Assembly (NCBI RefSeq): GCF_021117365.1
Contig: NZ_CP088262.1
Coordinates: 4,156,501 to 4,220,500 of the forward strand
DNA from: Nocardioides sp. cx-173
GTDB lineage: Bacteria; Actinomycetota; Actinomycetes; Propionibacteriales; Nocardioidaceae
DNA length: 64,000 nt
Direction: 5' to 3'
Part shown: piece by piece, positions 8,517 through 17,522 of the stretch
How the letters are laid out: every line of letters begins with the position of its first letter
How positions within the stretch are numbered: the stretch's first letter is position 1
The notes under the pieces: generated by a model
Told to the model about the DNA's origin: nothing
The model's input: the letters and a program-made list of their open reading frames with translations, nothing else
Database searches by the model: none
Translations under genes and position numbers: made by a program

Positions 8517-9605
8517 ATGACCGCGTCACGCAGCGCCAAGGACTTCTTCCGCCCGCTCGCCGTGGGGGCGCCGACCCCGCTGACCGAGATCCCGGCCCGG
8601 CCCAGCCGGGCCATCCACTTCTTCGACCCGAGCAACGCCAAGATGGCCGCGAAGATCCCGGCCATGGTCGGGACCGTCGACGTGCTGCTGGGCAACCTCG
8701 AGGACGCGGTCAAGGCCGACAACAAGGTCGCCGCCCGCGAGGGCCTGGTCGAGATCGCGACGAGCACGGACTTCGGACCCACCCAGCTGTGGACCCGCAT
8801 CAACAGCCTCGACAGCCCGTGGGCGCTCGACGACCTGACCACGCTGGTGCCCGCGATCGGCGACAAGCTCGACGTGATCATGGTGCCCAAGGTGCAGGGC
8901 GCCGAGGACATCCACTACGTCGACCGGCTGCTCGCGCAGCTCGAGGCGAAGGCCGGCCTGGACCGCCCGATCCTGATCCACGCGATCCTCGAGACCGCCC
9001 GCGGCGTGGCGAACGTCGAGGAGATCTGCGGCGCGAGCCCCCGCATGCAGGGCCTGAGCCTCGGCCCGGCCGACCTCGCCGCCGACCGCCGGATGAAGAC
9101 CACCCGCGTGGGCGGCGGCCACCCCGGCTACCTGGTCCGCGAGGACCCGCCCCGCATCGACGGCGTCGCCAACCTCGAGGCCAGCCGGGCGACGTACCAG
9201 CAGGACCTGTGGCACTACACGATCGCGCGCATGGTCGACGCCTGCGCCATGCACGGCATCTACCCCTACTACGGGCCGTTCGGGGACATCGCGGACGTGG
9301 TGGCGTGCGAGGACCAGTTCCGCAACGCGTTCCTGCTGGGCTGCGTCGGCACCTGGAGCCTGCACCCGAAGCAGATCGCCATCGCGAACCGGGTCTTCAG
9401 CCCCAGCGTCGAGGACGTCGCGCATGCGCGGCGGGTGGTGGCCGCCATGGGCGACGGCACCGGCGCGGTGATGCTCGACGGCAAGATGGAGGACGACGCC
9501 TCCCTCAAGCAGTGCCTGGTGATGGTGCGCCTCGCCGAGCAGCTCGCGGAGGTCGACCCCGAGCTCAAGGCGCAGTACGACGCGATCCCCACCCCGGAGG
9601 CCTGA
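8517..9605 (+). CDS. L-malyl-CoA/beta-methylmalyl-CoA lyase-like (HpcH/HpaI-CitE superfamily)
   Basis: 362-residue TIM-barrel C-C lyase that interconverts malyl-CoA or methylmalyl-CoA with glyoxylate plus acetyl- or propionyl-CoA. Visible: [14 protein letters not shown] (acidic Mg ligand region), [12 protein letters not shown] (substrate Arg), [24 protein letters not shown] and [13 protein letters not shown]. The extended C-terminal part and the [11 protein letters not shown] insertion fit the malyl-CoA lyase branch rather than citrate lyase. TACTTT lies 7 nt before the ATG (leaderless). A second CitE-like gene follows after 1 nt, which suggests glyoxylate assimilation or an ethylmalonyl-CoA-type route. 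The exact substrate is inferred. Confidence 0.85.
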   Translation: MTASRSAKDFFRPLAVGAPTPLTEIPARPSRAIHFFDPSNAKMAAKIPAMVGTVDVLLGNLEDAVKADNKVAAREGLVEIATSTDFGPTQLWTRINSLDSPWALDDLTTLVPAIGDKLDVIMVPKVQGAEDIHYVDRLLAQLEAKAGLDRPILIHAILETARGVANVEEICGASPRMQGLSLGPADLAADRRMKTTRVGGGHPGYLVREDPPRIDGVANLEASRATYQQDLWHYTIARMVDACAMHGIYPYYGPFGDIADVVACEDQFRNAFLLGCVGTWSLHPKQIAIANRVFSPSVEDVAHARRVVAAMGDGTGAVMLDGKMEDDASLKQCLVMVRLAEQLAEVDPELKAQYDAIPTPEA

Positions 9606-9606
9606 C

Positions 9607-10485
9607 ATGGACACCGCCACCTTTCGGCCCCGCCGCTCGGTCCTCTACATGCCGGGCTCCAACGCCAAGGCGCTGGAGAAGGCCAAGACCCTGCCCGTCG
9701 ACGGCCTGATCCTCGACCTCGAGGACTCGGTCGCCCCCGACGCCAAGCCCGACGCCCGTGAGGCGGCCTGCGCGGCCGCAGCCAGCGGCGCCTACGGCCG
9801 CCGCGAGGTGACGATCCGGGTCAACGCCGCCGACACCGAGTGGCACGCCGACGACCTGGCGGCCGCGTGCGCCGCGGGCCCGGACGCGATCGTCGTACCC
9901 AAGGTCGACAGCGCCGACGCCGTCCGGAGGCTGGTCGACGCCATGGAGAGGCACGGCGCGCCCGAGCGGACCACGCTGTGGGCGATGGTCGAGACCCCGG
10001 TCGCGATGCTGCACGCCGAGGAGATCGCGGGCGCCTCCGAGCGACTCACCGTCCTGGTCATGGGCACCAACGACCTGGCCAAGGAGCTGTACGCCGAGCA
10101 CGTGCCGGGCCGGCACCCGCTGCTCACCGGCCTGTCGCTGGCGCTGCTCGCGGCGCGAGCGACCGGCAAGGCGATCCTCGACGGGGTCTACAACGACGTG
10201 AAGGACACCGAGGGATTCCTGGCCGAGTGCCAGCAGGGACGCGAGATGGGCTTCGACGGCAAGACCCTCATCCACCCCGGGCAGGTAGCGGGCGCCAACG
10301 CCGCGTTCGCCCCCTCGGACCAGGCGGTCGAGGACGCGCGCGGCGTGCTCCAGGCCTGGGAGGACGGCCGCGGCTCGGGCGTGGTCACCTACCGCGGGCG
10401 CATGGTCGAGAGCCTGCACGTGGAGTCCGCGCGCCGCACGCTCGCGATCCACGAGACCATCCAGGCGTTACATCCAGAGGAGTAA
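9607..10485 (+). CDS. CitE-like CoA-ester lyase/thioesterase
   Basis: 292-residue HpcH/HpaI-CitE protein. Motifs: RRSVLYMPGSNAKALEKA, LILDLEDSVAPDAK (Mg-binding Glu/Asp), TIRVNAADTEWH (substrate Arg), VVPKVDSADAV, WAMVETPVAML, and GKTLIHPGQ near the end. It starts 1 nt after the lyase gene, so they form an operon. Malyl-CoA lyase plus a CitE-like partner resembles the Mcl1/Mcl2 pair of the ethylmalonyl-CoA pathway, where the second enzyme is a malyl-CoA thioesterase. Citramalyl-CoA lyase is the alternative. Confidence 0.86.
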   Translation: MDTATFRPRRSVLYMPGSNAKALEKAKTLPVDGLILDLEDSVAPDAKPDAREAACAAAASGAYGRREVTIRVNAADTEWHADDLAAACAAGPDAIVVPKVDSADAVRRLVDAMERHGAPERTTLWAMVETPVAMLHAEEIAGASERLTVLVMGTNDLAKELYAEHVPGRHPLLTGLSLALLAARATGKAILDGVYNDVKDTEGFLAECQQGREMGFDGKTLIHPGQVAGANAAFAPSDQAVEDARGVLQAWEDGRGSGVVTYRGRMVESLHVESARRTLAIHETIQALHPEE

Positions 10486-10617
10486 AATTTGTCCGGATAA
10501 CGATGATCTGGATCACTACCTTACGCAGAGCGGACAAAAAGTCCTCGCGTAGGTGTTTCAAGGGGGTCACCGCCGGGCAACTCTTGGGTGACACTTCTTG
10601 AAAGGGTGGTTATCTCC

Positions 10618-10761
10618 ATGGTTGTACTCGGTCTGATCCTCCTCATCATCGGCCTCGTCGCGAGCATCCCGGTGCTCACGACGATCGGCGCGATCCTGCT
10701 CGTCGTCGGGCTGATCCTGAACCTGGTCCCGATCGGCGGTTCGCGTCGTCGGGTCTTCTGA
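10618..10761 (+). CDS. Small hydrophobic membrane protein (DUF6131-like)
   Basis: 47 residues, nearly all hydrophobic: two closely spaced membrane segments (MVVLGLILLIIGLVASIPVL and TIGAILLVVGLILNLV) and a short basic tail GGSRRRVF. This layout matches the DUF6131 family of actinobacterial minimal membrane proteins. A strong terminator follows at once, so it is a single-gene transcript. The 130-nt leader contains inverted repeats (TTTCAAG/CTTGAAA and GGTCACC/GGGTGAC) that may regulate it. Function unknown. Confidence 0.75.
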   Translation: MVVLGLILLIIGLVASIPVLTTIGAILLVVGLILNLVPIGGSRRRVF

Positions 10762-10779
10762 CCCAGCTCCACCCTGCGA

Positions 10780-10812
10780 GGACCCCCGGCCTGCTGGCCG
10801 GGGGTCCTTTGC
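10780..10812 (+). terminator. Rho-independent terminator after the DUF6131-like gene
   Basis: A perfect 12-bp GC stem (GGACCCCCGGCC / GGCCGGGGGTCC) with a TGCT loop, followed by TTTGCGTCT. It lies 18 nt after the stop codon. Confidence 0.85.
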
Positions 10813-10838
10813 GTCTCTGGGGGCAGGTCGCGGCTTCC

Positions 10839-11852
10839 TCAGTCGGTGTCGCGGCGCAGCTTCTCGTCCAGCCACAGCTTGACGCTGCCCGCGACGCCTG
10901 CGAGGTCGTGGACGAGCTTGCCCAGGGAGTCCTGGGTCTGCTGGAAGGCCTCGGCGTAGCTCGCCGCGGCCGCCCTGGCGGCGTCGCTGACCTTGGCCTG
11001 GTCGTCGGTGCTGCGGCGCGGGTAGTCGCCCGCGAGGAAGCGGGTGTACTCGCCGGAGTCCACCCAGCGCCGGAGCTCGGCGGCGCGGACGACGGCGAAG
11101 GGGTGGGTCCGGTTCTCGACGAGCAGCAGCTTGAGCACCGAGTCGCGCAGGTCGACGGCGTCGAGGTACTCCTGGCCCTGCGCGAAGAACGAGGTGGTGT
11201 CCAGCTGGTCGAGGTGACCGCCGCTGGCCAGCTGCATGTGCACCCGGAACGCCGTCGCCGGGTCCTGCGTGGCAAGCAGGCCGGCGCGGTCGGCCGAGAG
11301 CTCGGCCTTGCGCGACCACTCGTAGAGCGCGGCCACGATCGCGCGCACGCCGAGCGCGCCCAGCGGGAGGCTGTTGAGCACCCCGGTCAGCTGCAGCAGC
11401 CGCTGGAGGAGGGTCTGGTAGACCGCGTGGCCGCTGACCGCGTGACCGACCTCGTGGGCGATGACGAAGCGCAGCTCGTCCTCGTCGAGCAGGTCGACCA
11501 GCCCGGAGTTGAGCACGATGAACGGCTTGTTCATGCCGACGGTCATCGCGTTGGGGATCGGGTTGGCGGCGACGTACAGCTCGGGGACCTCCTGGACGTC
11601 GAGGACCCGGGCCACGTCCAGCAGCAGGTGGTGCAGCGTCGGGAACTGCCGCTCGTCGACGCGCACCGACGACCCGAGGAACACCAGCCGGAACGCCCGC
11701 TCGTTGAACATCCCGGACACCGCCTTGAGCACGGTGTCGAACCCCTTGAGCCGCCGCAGCGCGACCAGTGCCCCCTGGTCCGCGGGGTGCTCCCACGCCC
11801 GGGAGCTGATGTCGGTCAGAGTCGCCCGCGACCGGGCCGGCTGAGAGGTCAC
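10839..11852 (-). CDS. M48-family zinc metallopeptidase
   Basis: 337 residues. The zinc site FVIAHEVGHAVSGH (HExxH, about residue 130) and the third ligand in EWSRKAELSADRAGLL match HtpX/Ste24-type M48 peptidases. Hydrophobicity is modest, with one possible segment around LTGVLNSLPLGALGV, so it looks peripheral rather than a true polytopic HtpX. A GTG start with CAGAGT 6 nt upstream suggests a leaderless transcript. It sits downstream of hutU but is separated from it by a large hairpin, so it is probably independent. Likely a protein-quality-control protease; targets unknown. Confidence 0.87.
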   Translation of the reverse strand: MTSQPARSRATLTDISSRAWEHPADQGALVALRRLKGFDTVLKAVSGMFNERAFRLVFLGSSVRVDERQFPTLHHLLLDVARVLDVQEVPELYVAANPIPNAMTVGMNKPFIVLNSGLVDLLDEDELRFVIAHEVGHAVSGHAVYQTLLQRLLQLTGVLNSLPLGALGVRAIVAALYEWSRKAELSADRAGLLATQDPATAFRVHMQLASGGHLDQLDTTSFFAQGQEYLDAVDLRDSVLKLLLVENRTHPFAVVRAAELRRWVDSGEYTRFLAGDYPRRSTDDQAKVSDAARAAAASYAEAFQQTQDSLGKLVHDLAGVAGSVKLWLDEKLRRDTD

Positions 11853-11888
11853 GGCGTCACTCTGTCACGGGCGGCCGGTCGCTGCGGT

Positions 11889-11966
11889 GGCTTGTAACTC
11901 ACCGTTCGTGCTTCTACCGCACCCTTGCAAGGGTGCGGTAGAGGTCGTCACGGTGAGTTACAAGCC
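11889..11966. terminator. Nested double palindrome at the end of hutU
   Basis: Outer arms GGCTTGTAACTCACCGT (11889-11905) and ACGGTGAGTTACAAGCC (11950-11966) enclose a second perfect palindrome at 11914-11941 (arms CTACCGCACCCTTG and CAAGGGTGCGGTAG). The hutU TAA stop lies inside the right outer arm. It probably forms a terminator or cruciform; there is no T-run. Confidence 0.7.
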
Positions 11967-13643
11967 GCGCCCCGACGCCCGCCGCGGCTCCGCCATGGGA
12001 ACGCGGACGCCCCGGTCGGCGGCGACGTCGACGGCGCGGTCGTAGCCGGCGTCGACGTGGCGGATGACGCCCATGGCGGGGTCGTTGGTGAGGACCCGCT
12101 CGATCTTGGCGGCGGCGAGGTCGGTGCCGTCGGCGACGCAGACCTGACCGGCGTGCAGGGAGCGGCCCATGCCCACGCCACCGCCGTGGTGGAAGGACAC
12201 CCAGCTGGCCCCCGACGCGGTGTTGACCAGCGCGTTGAGGACGGCCCAGTCCGCGATGGCGTCCGAGCCGTCGAGCATCGCCTCGGTCTCCCGGTACGGC
12301 GAGGCGACCGAGCCGCAGTCGAGGTGGTCGCGCCCGATGACCACCGGGGCGGAGAGCTCGCCCGACGCGACCATCTCGTTGAAGCGCAGCCCCGCCAGGT
12401 GCCGCTCGCCGTAGCCCAGCCAGCAGATCCGCGCGGGCAGCCCCTGGAACGCGACCCGCTCGCCGGCCATCGTGATCCAGCGCCGCAGCCGCTCGTTGGT
12501 GGGGAACAGCTCCAGGACGGCGCGGTCGGTGGCCGCGATGTCGGCGGGGTCGCCCGACAGCGCCGCCCAGCGGAACGGCCCCTTGCCCTCGCAGAACAGC
12601 GGCCGGATGTAGGCCGGCACGAACCCGGGGAAGTCAAAGGCCCGCTCACAGCCGCCCTTGCGGGCCTCGTCGCGGATCGAGTTGCCGTAGTCGAACACCT
12701 CGGCACCCCGGTCCTGGAAGCCGACCATCGCGCGCACGTGCGCCGCCATCGACTCGCGCGCACGCGCCGTGAAGCCGGCGGGGTCCGCCGCCCGCTCGGC
12801 TGCCCAGTCGCCGACCGACGTACCGACGGGGAGGTAGTACAGCGGGTCGTGGGCGGAGGTCTGGTCGGTCACGATGTCGACCGGTACGTCGGCCGCGAGC
12901 ATCCGGGGCAGGATCTCGGCCGCGTTGCCGAGCAGCCCGATCGACAGGGCCCGGCGCTCGTCGCGCGCCGCGACCGCGAGCTCGACTGCCTCCTCGATGG
13001 ACGAGGCCCGGACGTCGAGGTAGCGGTGCTCGATGCGGCGCGCGATGCGCTCGGGGTCGCACTCCACGCAGATGACCACGCCGTCGTTCATCGTCACCGC
13101 GAGCGGCTGCGCACCGCCCATGCCGCCGAGCCCGGCGGTCACGGTGATCGTCCCGGCCAGCGTGCCCCCGAACCGCTTGTCGGCGACGGCGGCGAACGTC
13201 TCGAACGTGCCCTGGAGGATGCCCTGCGTGCCGATGTAGATCCACGACCCCGCCGTCATCTGGCCGTACATCGTGAGACCGAGGTCCTCCAGCCGGCGGA
13301 ACTCCTCCCAGCTGGCCCAGTCCCCCACCAGGTTTGAGTTGGCGATCAGCACGCGCGGTGCCCACGGATGCGTGCGCATCACCCCGACCGGCTTGCCCGA
13401 CTGCACGAGCATCGTCTCGTCGTCCTCGAGCGTGGTCAGCGTGCGCACCAGGGCGTCGTAGGCCTCCCACGACCGCGCGGCCCGGCCGGTGCCGCCGTAG
13501 ACCACGAGGTCCTCGGGCCGCTCGGCGTTGTCGGGGTCGAGGTTGTTCATCAGCATCCGCAGCGGCGCCTCGGTCTGCCACGACCGCGCGGTCAGCTCGG
13601 TGCCGCGGGCGGCCCGGACGGGCAGGCGGGGGTTGTCGCTCAT
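11958..13643 (-). CDS. hutU: Urocanate hydratase
   Basis: Converts urocanate to 4-imidazolone-5-propionate using tightly bound NAD+. 561 residues, the standard length. Diagnostic stretches: [54 protein letters not shown] (NAD-binding Gly-rich loop), [14 protein letters not shown] and [15 protein letters not shown]. The ATG overlaps the hutH stop (ATGA), so hutH-hutU is one translationally coupled operon. The stop codon is embedded in a large palindrome. Confidence 0.97.
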   Translation of the reverse strand: MSDNPRLPVRAARGTELTARSWQTEAPLRMLMNNLDPDNAERPEDLVVYGGTGRAARSWEAYDALVRTLTTLEDDETMLVQSGKPVGVMRTHPWAPRVLIANSNLVGDWASWEEFRRLEDLGLTMYGQMTAGSWIYIGTQGILQGTFETFAAVADKRFGGTLAGTITVTAGLGGMGGAQPLAVTMNDGVVICVECDPERIARRIEHRYLDVRASSIEEAVELAVAARDERRALSIGLLGNAAEILPRMLAADVPVDIVTDQTSAHDPLYYLPVGTSVGDWAAERAADPAGFTARARESMAAHVRAMVGFQDRGAEVFDYGNSIRDEARKGGCERAFDFPGFVPAYIRPLFCEGKGPFRWAALSGDPADIAATDRAVLELFPTNERLRRWITMAGERVAFQGLPARICWLGYGERHLAGLRFNEMVASGELSAPVVIGRDHLDCGSVASPYRETEAMLDGSDAIADWAVLNALVNTASGASWVSFHHGGGVGMGRSLHAGQVCVADGTDLAAAKIERVLTNDPAMGVIRHVDAGYDRAVDVAADRGVRVPMAEPRRASGRGL

Positions 13644-15199
13644 GCGAGCTCTCCGATCACGTCATGTACGGCGCTCAGGACCGCGCCGGAGCCGACCAGC
13701 GCCACGGCGGCCTCGATCTCGGGTGACAGGTGCCGGTCCGGACCCGGCCCCTCGACCCCGTGCGCCCGCAGCAGCCGTACGACGGCAGCGGTGGCGGGCG
13801 CCGGCGTCAGCGGGGCGCGCAGGTCGAGCGCCCGGGCCGCGGTCATGACCTCGATGGCGACCACGCGGGTCAGCCCGTCGACGGCGCGGCGCAGCTTGCG
13901 CGCCGCCGCCCACCCCATCGAGACGTGGTCCTCCTGCATGGCGCTGGAGGGGATCGAGTCGACCGAGGCCGGCACCGCCAGCCGCTTCAGCTCCGAGACG
14001 ACGGCGGCCTGGGTGTACTGCGCGATCATCAGCCCGCTGTCGACGCCCGGGTCGTGCGCGAGGAACGGCGGCAGCCCGTGGCTGCGCGCCCGGTCGAGGA
14101 ACCGGTCCGTGCGGCGCTCGCTCATGCCCGCCACGTCGGCCGCCACGATCGCGAGGAAGTCCAGCACGTAGCCGACCGGCGCGCCGTGGAAGTTGCCGTT
14201 GGACTCCACGCGCCCCTCCTCGCCGGGCACCGCGAGGACGACCGGGTTGTCCACGGCGCTGGCCAGCTCACGCCCGGCGACCACCGCGGCGTGCTCGACG
14301 GTGTCCCGCGCGGCGCCGTGGACCTGAGGGGCACAGCGCAGCGAGTAGGCGTCCTGGACCTGGTGGCAGTCCGGCCCTCGGTGCGAGGCGACGATGCCGG
14401 AGCCGCCGAGCAGCCGCAGGAGGTTCGCGGCGGAGCGCGCCTGGCCCGGGTGCGGCCTGATCGCCTGGAGCTCCGGGGCGAAGACCCGGTCGGTCGCGAG
14501 CTGGGCCTCGACCGACATGGCGGCCGCGATGTCCGCCGTACGCAGCAGCAGGCGCAGGTCCGACACGGCGAGCGCCAGCATCCCCAGCATCCCGTCGGTG
14601 CCGTTGATCAGCGCGAGACCCTCCTTGGCCGCCAGCTCGACCGGCGCCAGCCCGGCCGCCGCCAGGGCCTGCGCCGCGGGCATCGGTACGCCGGAGGCGT
14701 CACGCACCGTGCCCTCGCCGATCAGCGCCAGCGCGCAGTGCGACAGCGGGGCCAGGTCGCCGGAGCAGCCGAGCGAGCCGTACTCGTGCACGACCGGTGC
14801 GATGCCGTGGTTGAGCAGGTTTGACAGGAGCCGGGCGGTCTGGACCCGGACGCCCGTGTGGCCGGTCGCCAGGGTGGACAGGCGCAGCAGCATCAGGGCC
14901 CGCACGACCTCGCGCTCGACCTCCGGGCCCGACCCGGCCGCGTGGGAGCGGACCAACGAGCGCTGCAGCGGCGCGCGCAGGTCGCTCGGGATGTGTCGGG
15001 TGGCCAGCGCGCCGAAGCCGGTGGAGATGCCGTAGGCGGGGGTGGGCGCCGAGGCGAGGCGCTCGACCACCTCGCGCGCACGAGCCAGCGCCGACAGGGC
15101 CGCGTCGCCGAGCACCACCGGGGCGCCGTGCCGGGCGACGGCCACGACGTCCTCGATGCTGAGGGGACCGACCTCGACCACGACCGGGGAGCTGCTCAT
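13640..15199 (-). CDS. hutH: Histidine ammonia-lyase
   Basis: Deaminates L-histidine to urocanate, the first step of histidine degradation. 519 residues with [10 protein letters not shown] (catalytic Tyr), the MIO-forming loop [14 protein letters not shown] near residue 143, [20 protein letters not shown] and SNGNFHG. The usual MIO triad is Ala-Ser-Gly; here it reads Cys-Ser-Gly, keeping the essential Ser-Gly. I chose ATG 15199 because a -10-like TTGGAT lies 6 nt before it; a TTG at 15211 is unlikely. It leads the hutHU operon and diverges from a secreted-protein gene across a region with a conserved palindrome. Confidence 0.96.
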   Translation of the reverse strand: MSSSPVVVEVGPLSIEDVVAVARHGAPVVLGDAALSALARAREVVERLASAPTPAYGISTGFGALATRHIPSDLRAPLQRSLVRSHAAGSGPEVEREVVRALMLLRLSTLATGHTGVRVQTARLLSNLLNHGIAPVVHEYGSLGCSGDLAPLSHCALALIGEGTVRDASGVPMPAAQALAAAGLAPVELAAKEGLALINGTDGMLGMLALAVSDLRLLLRTADIAAAMSVEAQLATDRVFAPELQAIRPHPGQARSAANLLRLLGGSGIVASHRGPDCHQVQDAYSLRCAPQVHGAARDTVEHAAVVAGRELASAVDNPVVLAVPGEEGRVESNGNFHGAPVGYVLDFLAIVAADVAGMSERRTDRFLDRARSHGLPPFLAHDPGVDSGLMIAQYTQAAVVSELKRLAVPASVDSIPSSAMQEDHVSMGWAAARKLRRAVDGLTRVVAIEVMTAARALDLRAPLTPAPATAAVVRLLRAHGVEGPGPDRHLSPEIEAAVALVGSGAVLSAVHDVIGELA

Positions 15200-15254
15200 G
15201 CCGCCATCCAACGCCCGGCGCCGGCGCCGCGACAGCCCCGGGCGAGGTGCGAGC

Positions 15255-15270
15255 GTCTCGGATCCGAGAC
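15255..15270. promoter_or_regulatory. Candidate operator GTCTCGGATCCGAGAC upstream of hutH
   Basis: A perfect 16-nt palindrome 56 nt upstream of the hutH ATG, just beyond the expected -35. It is almost identical to 4210-4225 in front of the M20 dipeptidase gene. The IclR-family protein encoded 1.4 kb away is one candidate binder; this is inference only. Confidence 0.55.
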
Positions 15271-15388
15271 GAGACCCACGTGGGTGTACGCATGTTCACT
15301 CAACGGCGTGGGTAACTCCACCTCGTTACGCTCGTTGACCCCTGAACCGTTGTCGGGCACGGGGCCCCCCTCCCCCTCAGGAGTTCCC

Positions 15389-16654
15389 ATGAAGCGATCC
15401 CTCCGCATTCCCTCCGCCGTGGTGGCGCTCGGCCTCGCGGCCGCCCTGACCGCCGCCGGCCCGACCACCTCGGCCGCACCGGCGCCCGCCGCGGCCGCCA
15501 AGCCGGTGCCGACCGACTTCGCCCTCTTCGCCTCCGGCTTCGGCAGCCGGGCCAGCGGCGGGCAGGTGCCGGTGGGCTCCGGCGACGCCACCGCGTACTC
15601 GGTCATCGGCTGCACCAACCGGGCCGGCGTCGCCCGTGGCAACTTCGTGGAGGACACCGCCCTGCCCGGCCTCGGCACGCTCAGCGGGATCCGCACCCGA
15701 CTCTGGACGGCCAAGAAGGGCCGCGTCGTCTCGTCGTACGCCACCCAGCGGGTCGCCGAAGTGGTCATCGCGCAGGGCGGGCTCGGCTCGCTCACCCTGG
15801 AGGGCGTGCGCTCGCAGGCGCGGGCCTTCCATGACGGCCGCCGCTATCGCACCGAGACCCGGTCCAGCGTGGCGAGGATCGTCTTCACGCCGGCCGCCGG
15901 GGACCCGCAGGTCCTGGACCTGCCCGCGCCCGGCGACCCGGTCGTCATCCCCGGCCTGGCGACGATCCGGATCGGGAGCGGCGTCACCAAGAGGCTCGCC
16001 AACGGCGTCCAGGCCACCACCGACGGCATCGACATCTCGGTGCTGCCCACCGCCACCCGCACGACGATCGCCCACGCCAGGGCCAAGATCCAAGGGGGCG
16101 CCAACTTCGGCACCTTCCGCGGCTTCTCCGCCGGCATCCGCGCCACTGGCCTCGACGAAGCCGTCAAGGTCGGGCGCACGCCGCTGGCGATCCTGCCCTG
16201 CCCCGGCACGAAGGGGAAGCAGCTGGGCAACTCCACCGCCCGGGTCGGCATCCCCGACGTGCTCAGCGCGCGGACCCTCAGCACCCGGCAGATGGGCCGC
16301 CAGACCCAGCGACGCGCGACCGCCTACGAGCAGGGCACGGTCGGGCGCGTGGTCGCGGCTGACGGCGCGGTGATCCTCAACGGCGTGGTGGGCCGCGCCA
16401 ACGTGACCCGGGTCGGCGACCGGCTGATCCGCAACGCCAAGGGCAGCCGCATCGGCAACCTGGTGGTCAACGGCGAGGCTCAGGAGTTCCCCGAGTCCGG
16501 CGTCATCGAGATCCCGGGCGTGCTCAAGATCCAGCGGGGCGTCGTGCGCCGGATCAAGAACGGCCTCGCGGTCGTCGGCGCCCGCCTGACGCTGCTCGAC
16601 GGCTCCGGCGCGGTCATCGACCTGGGCGTCGCCGAGCTCCAGATCCGCCGCTGA
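15389..16654 (+). CDS. Secreted protein of unknown function
   Basis: 421 residues with a clear Sec signal peptide: MKRSLRIPSAVVALGLAAALTAAGPTTSA, cut near an Ala-rich site. The ATG has CAGGAG 6 nt upstream. The mature protein is a Gly/Val/Thr-rich, beta-strand-like chain with no cofactor or catalytic motif I recognise; two Cys (GCTNRAG and LPCPGTKG) could form a disulfide. It loosely resembles the choice-of-anchor P type surface proteins of actinobacteria, but I cannot confirm this. It diverges from hutH and ends just before the hairpin that overlaps the IclR promoter. Confidence 0.7.
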   Translation: MKRSLRIPSAVVALGLAAALTAAGPTTSAAPAPAAAAKPVPTDFALFASGFGSRASGGQVPVGSGDATAYSVIGCTNRAGVARGNFVEDTALPGLGTLSGIRTRLWTAKKGRVVSSYATQRVAEVVIAQGGLGSLTLEGVRSQARAFHDGRRYRTETRSSVARIVFTPAAGDPQVLDLPAPGDPVVIPGLATIRIGSGVTKRLANGVQATTDGIDISVLPTATRTTIAHARAKIQGGANFGTFRGFSAGIRATGLDEAVKVGRTPLAILPCPGTKGKQLGNSTARVGIPDVLSARTLSTRQMGRQTQRRATAYEQGTVGRVVAADGAVILNGVVGRANVTRVGDRLIRNAKGSRIGNLVVNGEAQEFPESGVIEIPGVLKIQRGVVRRIKNGLAVVGARLTLLDGSGAVIDLGVAELQIRR

Positions 16655-16658
16655 CCCC

Positions 16659-16696
16659 GAGTCTGCCCGACCCGGCGCGCCAGGTCGGGCAGACTC
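16659..16696. promoter_or_regulatory. Hairpin overlapping the IclR-gene promoter
   Basis: Perfect 14-bp arms GAGTCTGCCCGACC and GGTCGGGCAGACTC with a 10-nt loop. It begins 4 nt after the upstream stop. Its right arm contains CAGACT, the likely -10 element of the iclR gene (ATG 6 nt after the arm). It could be a terminator for the upstream gene, an autoregulatory operator, or both. Confidence 0.6.
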
Positions 16697-16701
16697 CTGG
16701 C

Positions 16702-17493
16702 ATGCCCCAGGTGCCCGCAGCCACGCGCACGCTGCGGGTCCTGCGCTACCTCGCCAGCCAGCCCGACCCGGTCCCTCTGGAGCACATCAGCCGGGCCTGC
16801 GGCCTCCCGCGCAGCACGGCGTACCACCTGCTGGCGGCGATGGTGGCCGAGGGCTTCGTGGTCCATCTCCCCGAGGAGCGGCGCTACGGCCTGGGCCTCG
16901 CCGCCTTCGAGGTCGGCAGCGGCTACTCCCGCCAGGCCCCGCTCCAGCGCCTCGCCCGGCACCCGCTGGCCGCGCTCGTCGACCGGACGGGTGAGTCCGC
17001 CCACCTGGCGGTCCTGCACGGCCGCGACGTGCTCTACGTGCTCGAGGAGCGCGCCCCTGCCCGGCCCTCGCTCGTGAGCGACATCGGCGTCCGGCTGCCC
17101 GCACACCTCACCGCCAGCGGCCGGGCCATGCTGGCCGCGCTGCCGCCCGCCCAGGTCCGTGCCCTGTATCCGGGGGCTGCCGACTTCGTCGACCGCACCG
17201 GCCGCGGTCCGCGCACGCCCGCGGCGCTGCGCTCGCTGCTGAGCGAGGTACGCCGGGCCGGGCACGCGACCGAGGACGGCGAGGTGACGCTGGGCCTGTC
17301 CAGCGTGGCGGCCGCCGTCCTGGACCACAACGCTCACCCGGTGGCCGCCGTCGCCCTGACCTACCCCGGAGCACGGGCGGGGCTCAGCGAGGAGGTTCGG
17401 TCGGTCGCGGTGTCGCTGACCCGCCGGATCGGCGGGCGTGACGTCGCGCCGACTCGCCCGTTGGTCCCTCGACAGGAGCCGCCCCGTGGGTGA
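16702..17493 (+). CDS. IclR-family transcriptional regulator
   Basis: 263 residues: an N-terminal winged helix-turn-helix (TLRVLRYLASQPDPVPLEHISRACGLPRSTAYHLLAAMVAEGFV, split over residues 8-55) and the IclR effector domain (RTGESAHLAVLHGRDVLYV, RLPAHLTASGRAMLA, GLSSVAAAVLDHNAHPVAAV). These regulators bind small acids and often control neighbouring catabolic genes; the hut genes nearby make it a candidate hut regulator. Its stop overlaps an unused GTG of the next gene, whose better start has its own ribosome site. Autoregulation through the 16659-16696 palindrome is plausible. Confidence 0.9.
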   Translation: MPQVPAATRTLRVLRYLASQPDPVPLEHISRACGLPRSTAYHLLAAMVAEGFVVHLPEERRYGLGLAAFEVGSGYSRQAPLQRLARHPLAALVDRTGESAHLAVLHGRDVLYVLEERAPARPSLVSDIGVRLPAHLTASGRAMLAALPPAQVRALYPGAADFVDRTGRGPRTPAALRSLLSEVRRAGHATEDGEVTLGLSSVAAAVLDHNAHPVAAVALTYPGARAGLSEEVRSVAVSLTRRIGGRDVAPTRPLVPRQEPPRG

Positions 17494-17522
17494 TCCTGTG
17501 GCCACCCGACCCAGGAGAGCTG

